NCBI GenBank assembly: GCA_002471665.1
Contig: DKQK01000025.1
Span: 18,027-82,026, forward strand
DNA: 64,000 bases
From: Gammaproteobacteria bacterium UBA7310
GTDB taxonomy: Bacteria > Pseudomonadota > Gammaproteobacteria > Pseudomonadales > Ketobacteraceae
Direction of reading: 5' to 3'
The stretch's first letter is position 1; each line of letters starts with the position of its first letter. Made by a program: the position numbers and the translations under genes. Shown in pieces: positions 61,799-64,000 of the stretch. The notes under the pieces are model-generated. The model was not told the DNA's origin, ran no database searches, and worked only from the letters and a program-made list of their open reading frames with translations.

Positions 61799-62721
61799 AA
61801 CCGCTGTATTACTCAACGCCGAGCCTGCCATGGGATCGAGCCGCGGAAGAGGAGAAACTCTTTCGCAAGCTGTTCGTGGTTTTTGCGGTGGTGTTTGTCA
61901 TTCTGCTGTTGGTTTTGCCCAGCATTCCCGTGCCGGAAAAACAACGGGATCAGGTGGAAAAAATCCCGCCTCGTCTGGCGAAGCTGGTGATGGAAAAGCA
62001 AAAGCCGCCACCGCCTCCGCCACCTCCCAAAGAGGAAAAGAAAGAGGAAGAGAAAAAAGAGGAACCCAAGGAAGAGCCCAAGAAAGAAGAGCCTAAAAAA
62101 GAGGAAAAACCCAAACCTACCGCCAAAGAGCAGGCTAAGGCCGCCATTGCGGTATTCGACGATCTGAGTGATCTGCGGGACAGCAACGATCTGGCGGACC
62201 TGAAGACAGAACAAAAAGCGGTGTCTTCAGTGGGGGCTCAGGAGCAAAAAACCCAACGCAATCTGGTGGGTTCCATGGCCCTGGGCAGCAGTGGCGGTGT
62301 CAGCACATCGAAAGCCTCTTCCGGCGGGGGTGGCTCCGGCTCACTGGCGGGAGTACAAAGCACGCAGGTGGAAAGCCAGATCGCTGACCCTGCCGCCGAA
62401 AAAGAAACACGCCGCGGTGCCGATGGCAAGGCGCGCCGATCCACCGAAGACATCCAGTTGGTATTCGATAAATACAAAGGCTCGATCTACTCGCTGTATC
62501 GCCGCGCCTTGCGTAAGAACCCGGCTCTGGAAGGCACCGTGGTACTGAGTATGGTTATCCAGCCTGATGGCACCGTAACCAAATGTGAAGTGGTCAGCAG
62601 TGAATTGAACGATGCCGACCTGGAACGCAAGATCGTATTGAAAGTGAAGCGCATCAACTTCGGTGCGATGGATGTGGGCGTTTGGCAGGACACCTACCCA
62701 ATCTCCTTTATTCCATCGTAA
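61795..62721 (+). CDS. TonB-like force transducer with AgmX/PglI C-terminal domain
   Basis: A 308-residue protein with a membrane helix at about 23-43 and a long Pro/Lys/Glu linker (about 60-110, with runs of PPPPP and repeated KKEE/KEEP units), as in TonB. A Ser/Gly-rich stretch follows, then a C-terminal domain (about 215-305) of the AgmX/PglI type: VFDKYKGSIYSLYRRALRKNP, GTVVLSMVIQPDGTV, LERKIVLKVKRINFGAMD. It starts inside the previous stop (ATGA). TonB-like proteins carry stator energy across the periplasm; this type is known from Myxococcus motility. Confidence 0.88.
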   Translation: MKPLYYSTPSLPWDRAAEEEKLFRKLFVVFAVVFVILLLVLPSIPVPEKQRDQVEKIPPRLAKLVMEKQKPPPPPPPPKEEKKEEEKKEEPKEEPKKEEPKKEEKPKPTAKEQAKAAIAVFDDLSDLRDSNDLADLKTEQKAVSSVGAQEQKTQRNLVGSMALGSSGGVSTSKASSGGGGSGSLAGVQSTQVESQIADPAAEKETRRGADGKARRSTEDIQLVFDKYKGSIYSLYRRALRKNPALEGTVVLSMVIQPDGTVTKCEVVSSELNDADLERKIVLKVKRINFGAMDVGVWQDTYPISFIPS

Positions 62722-62739
62722 CCAACCGTGAGAAACAAG

Positions 62740-63249
62740 ATGCAGAGCATGTGGCGAAGGGTACAGTATGGAGTGATCGGGCTGGCGTTGCTGGCAAGTC
62801 CGGCGGTGTTTGCCAAAAAGCCGCCGGTGGGTGACGATGCGCCGGACTTCACGCTACACAGCGACGGCCCATTCAATCTGCGCCTGTCGGAACAAAGGGG
62901 CTACATTGTCGCTGTGGTGTTCTGGGCAAGTTGGTGCCGTTCCTGCCCGGTGCAATTACAGGCACTGGAGCAACTGCAACAGAAATACCGGGATTTCGGT
63001 GTAAAAGTCTGGGCCGTTACCCTGGATAAAAAACGCAGCGACGCTGAACATTATCGGGAGCACAAAGGCCTGGATCTGACCATGCTTTTTGATGACCGGT
63101 TTGTGGTCAGTGAGCGCTACGACATTAACGATCTGCCCTCCTCTTTTATTGTGGACCGGGATGGCGTAATTCGGCATCTGCAGGATGGCTTTGAGCCTGG
63201 TGATGTCAACAAATTCGATACCATCCTGCAAACACTGGTATCTGAATAG
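62740..63249 (+). CDS. exported thioredoxin-like redoxin (TlpA/AhpC-TSA type)
   Basis: A 169-residue protein with a signal peptide (about 1-26, ending VFAKK) and a thioredoxin fold. VGDDAPDFTLHSDGPFNLRLSE opens the mature part. The redox motif is WASWCRSCPVQL, a CxxC, and the cis-Pro is in INDLPSSFIVDRDG. It is periplasmic or membrane-tethered. The start could be the ATG at 62740 or a GTG at 62728. It lies 18 bases after the TonB-like gene and looks to be part of the same transcript, so it may set disulfides or protect a component of the machine. Confidence 0.82.
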   Translation: MQSMWRRVQYGVIGLALLASPAVFAKKPPVGDDAPDFTLHSDGPFNLRLSEQRGYIVAVVFWASWCRSCPVQLQALEQLQQKYRDFGVKVWAVTLDKKRSDAEHYREHKGLDLTMLFDDRFVVSERYDINDLPSSFIVDRDGVIRHLQDGFEPGDVNKFDTILQTLVSE

Positions 63250-63277
63250 GCGAATCCAAACGAGTGAAGTGAAGCAA

Positions 63278-64000
63278 ATGAACGCGATCAATCACAAACT
63301 GGCCCGATTCTTTACCGCCCTCATGCTCATATCGCTGTGCGGTATGGCCTGGGCGGCTGAAACCGACGAAACCATCGACCTGGATTTAGGGGAAGATCTG
63401 GAGTTCATCGAGATCGATGAAATTCTGGATGAAGATGAAAATGCCCCTGCCGAAACGGTGAGCGCCAAACCAAAAGCGGAAATGACCGCACCGGAAGAAG
63501 AGAGCGAGTTCGTTGATCTGAACCAGATCCTCTATGGATCGGAAAGCCCGGATGCCGCAGCCGAAGGTACTGTTGCCAAAAAAGATCCGGCAACCATGCA
63601 GCAGGAAATGCAACAGCTGAAAGAGAAAATTCTGCAGGTAAACCGGGATCTTTTCATTCTGGAAGAAGACCTGCTGTTTCCCAGCAGTACCCAGGTCAAT
63701 GTCTTTGTATCGTTCGACGCATTGGAATACTTCCAATTGGACGGGGTAACGCTGAAGTTAAACGACCGCCCCATCAGCAATCACCTTTATACCGAACGGG
63801 AACTGAAAGCCATGAACCGTGGCGCGGTACAACGCCTGTTTACCGGTAACCTTCCCGTGGGCGAACACGAGCTGGTGGCAGTGGTCACCGGCGTGGGCCC
63901 GGAAGGCCGCGATTACAAGCGTGCAGTCAGCATGGCATTTGAGAAGAGCAGTGGCACAAAGTACATTGAGCTGAAAATTGAAGGTGATGATCTTCGTAAA
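63278..64000 (+). CDS. acidic exported protein, cut by the window end
   Basis: An open frame of 241 codons with no stop before the window ends. It has a signal peptide (about 1-26, ending GMAWAAE). A very acidic region follows (about 27-110), repeating short motifs such as DLGEDLEFIEIDEILDEDE. Then come a short coiled coil (MQQEMQQLKEKILQVNRDLFILEEDL) and a beta-rich domain (about 135-230, QVNVFVSFDALEYFQLDGVTLKLN). I do not recognise the family. It follows the redoxin gene by 28 bases in the same direction, so it is probably part of the ExbBD/TPR operon. Confidence 0.75.
   Translation, partial: MNAINHKLARFFTALMLISLCGMAWAAETDETIDLDLGEDLEFIEIDEILDEDENAPAETVSAKPKAEMTAPEEESEFVDLNQILYGSESPDAAAEGTVAKKDPATMQQEMQQLKEKILQVNRDLFILEEDLLFPSSTQVNVFVSFDALEYFQLDGVTLKLNDRPISNHLYTERELKAMNRGAVQRLFTGNLPVGEHELVAVVTGVGPEGRDYKRAVSMAFEKSSGTKYIELKIEGDDLRK

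Overview
The window is about 64 kb of chromosomal DNA from a gammaproteobacterium. Evidence: E. coli- or Pseudomonas-like housekeeping genes (queF long form, rimO, yfbR, htpX, pdxB, nfi, alaA, yadGH), class III adenylate cyclases, and a sigma-32-type promoter before htpX. GC looks like the low-to-mid 50s by eye. The gene mix resembles marine or hydrocarbon-associated Oceanospirillales/Pseudomonadales, but that placement is inference. I see no insertion sequence, CRISPR array or prophage. Three tRNA genes (Ser-GGA, Gly-GCC, Glu-TTC) lie on the minus strand. Layout: 0-1.1 kb holds a toxin/antitoxin pair facing the 3' end of tRNA-Ser. 1.2-9.1 kb holds a YdjA-type nitroreductase, an endonuclease V-like protein that has lost key catalytic residues, a membrane adenylate cyclase, an AbgT transporter, a yadG-yadH-queF operon and a histidine phosphatase. 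9.2-13.3 kb holds a TetR regulator, an MMPL/RND exporter and a BtuF-like binding protein. 13.3-18.4 kb holds tRNA-Gly, rimO, small proteins, a bacterial cereblon-type CULT protein, yfbR and a PIN-PhoH ATPase. 18.9-23.3 kb holds a large GGDEF/EAL protein and an acetyl-CoA hydrolase/transferase. 23.3-31.1 kb is a catabolic-looking block: dihydroorotate dehydrogenase-like protein, ThDP enzyme, FAD dehydrogenase, aldehyde dehydrogenase and amidase. 31.1-38.7 kb holds an HTH regulator with an ATM1-like ABC exporter, a glutamine amidotransferase, true endonuclease V, tRNA-Glu, an SMP-30-like protein, an Mpo1-like protein and a GST. 38.7-42.4 kb is oxidative-stress repair (gpx-ohrR, msrB) plus alaA. 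42.4-50.5 kb holds a HAMP cyclase, a translationally coupled DUF2760-Hsp70-Hsp70 operon and htpX. 50.6-55.6 kb holds an AcoX-type kinase, a membrane protein and a pdxB / fructosamine kinase / 5'-3' exonuclease run. From 55.8 kb to the window edge lies one continuous plus-strand operon: a 983-residue TPR lipoprotein, a second TPR lipoprotein, a small exported protein, an ExbB/TolQ-type channel protein, two different ExbD/TolR proteins, an AgmX/PglI-type TonB-like protein, a periplasmic redoxin and an acidic exported protein that runs off the end. The strongest candidate for a poorly described system is that last operon. It looks like a proton-driven, envelope-spanning machine of the Myxococcus Agl/Glt (gliding, sporulation) type in a gammaproteobacterium. 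Its first ExbD has Asn where the proton-carrying Asp should be and the second keeps Asp, so a mixed dimer would be asymmetric. Other notable items are the CULT-domain protein, the endonuclease V pseudoenzyme alongside an intact nfi in the same window, the Hsp70 pair, an inverted pair of consensus DnaA boxes in an AT-rich gap at 39.8 kb, and a recurrent pattern of short tandem duplications in intergenic spacers. Start codons were moved from the longest frame wherever a ribosome site or family length argued for it; each such choice is stated in the entry.
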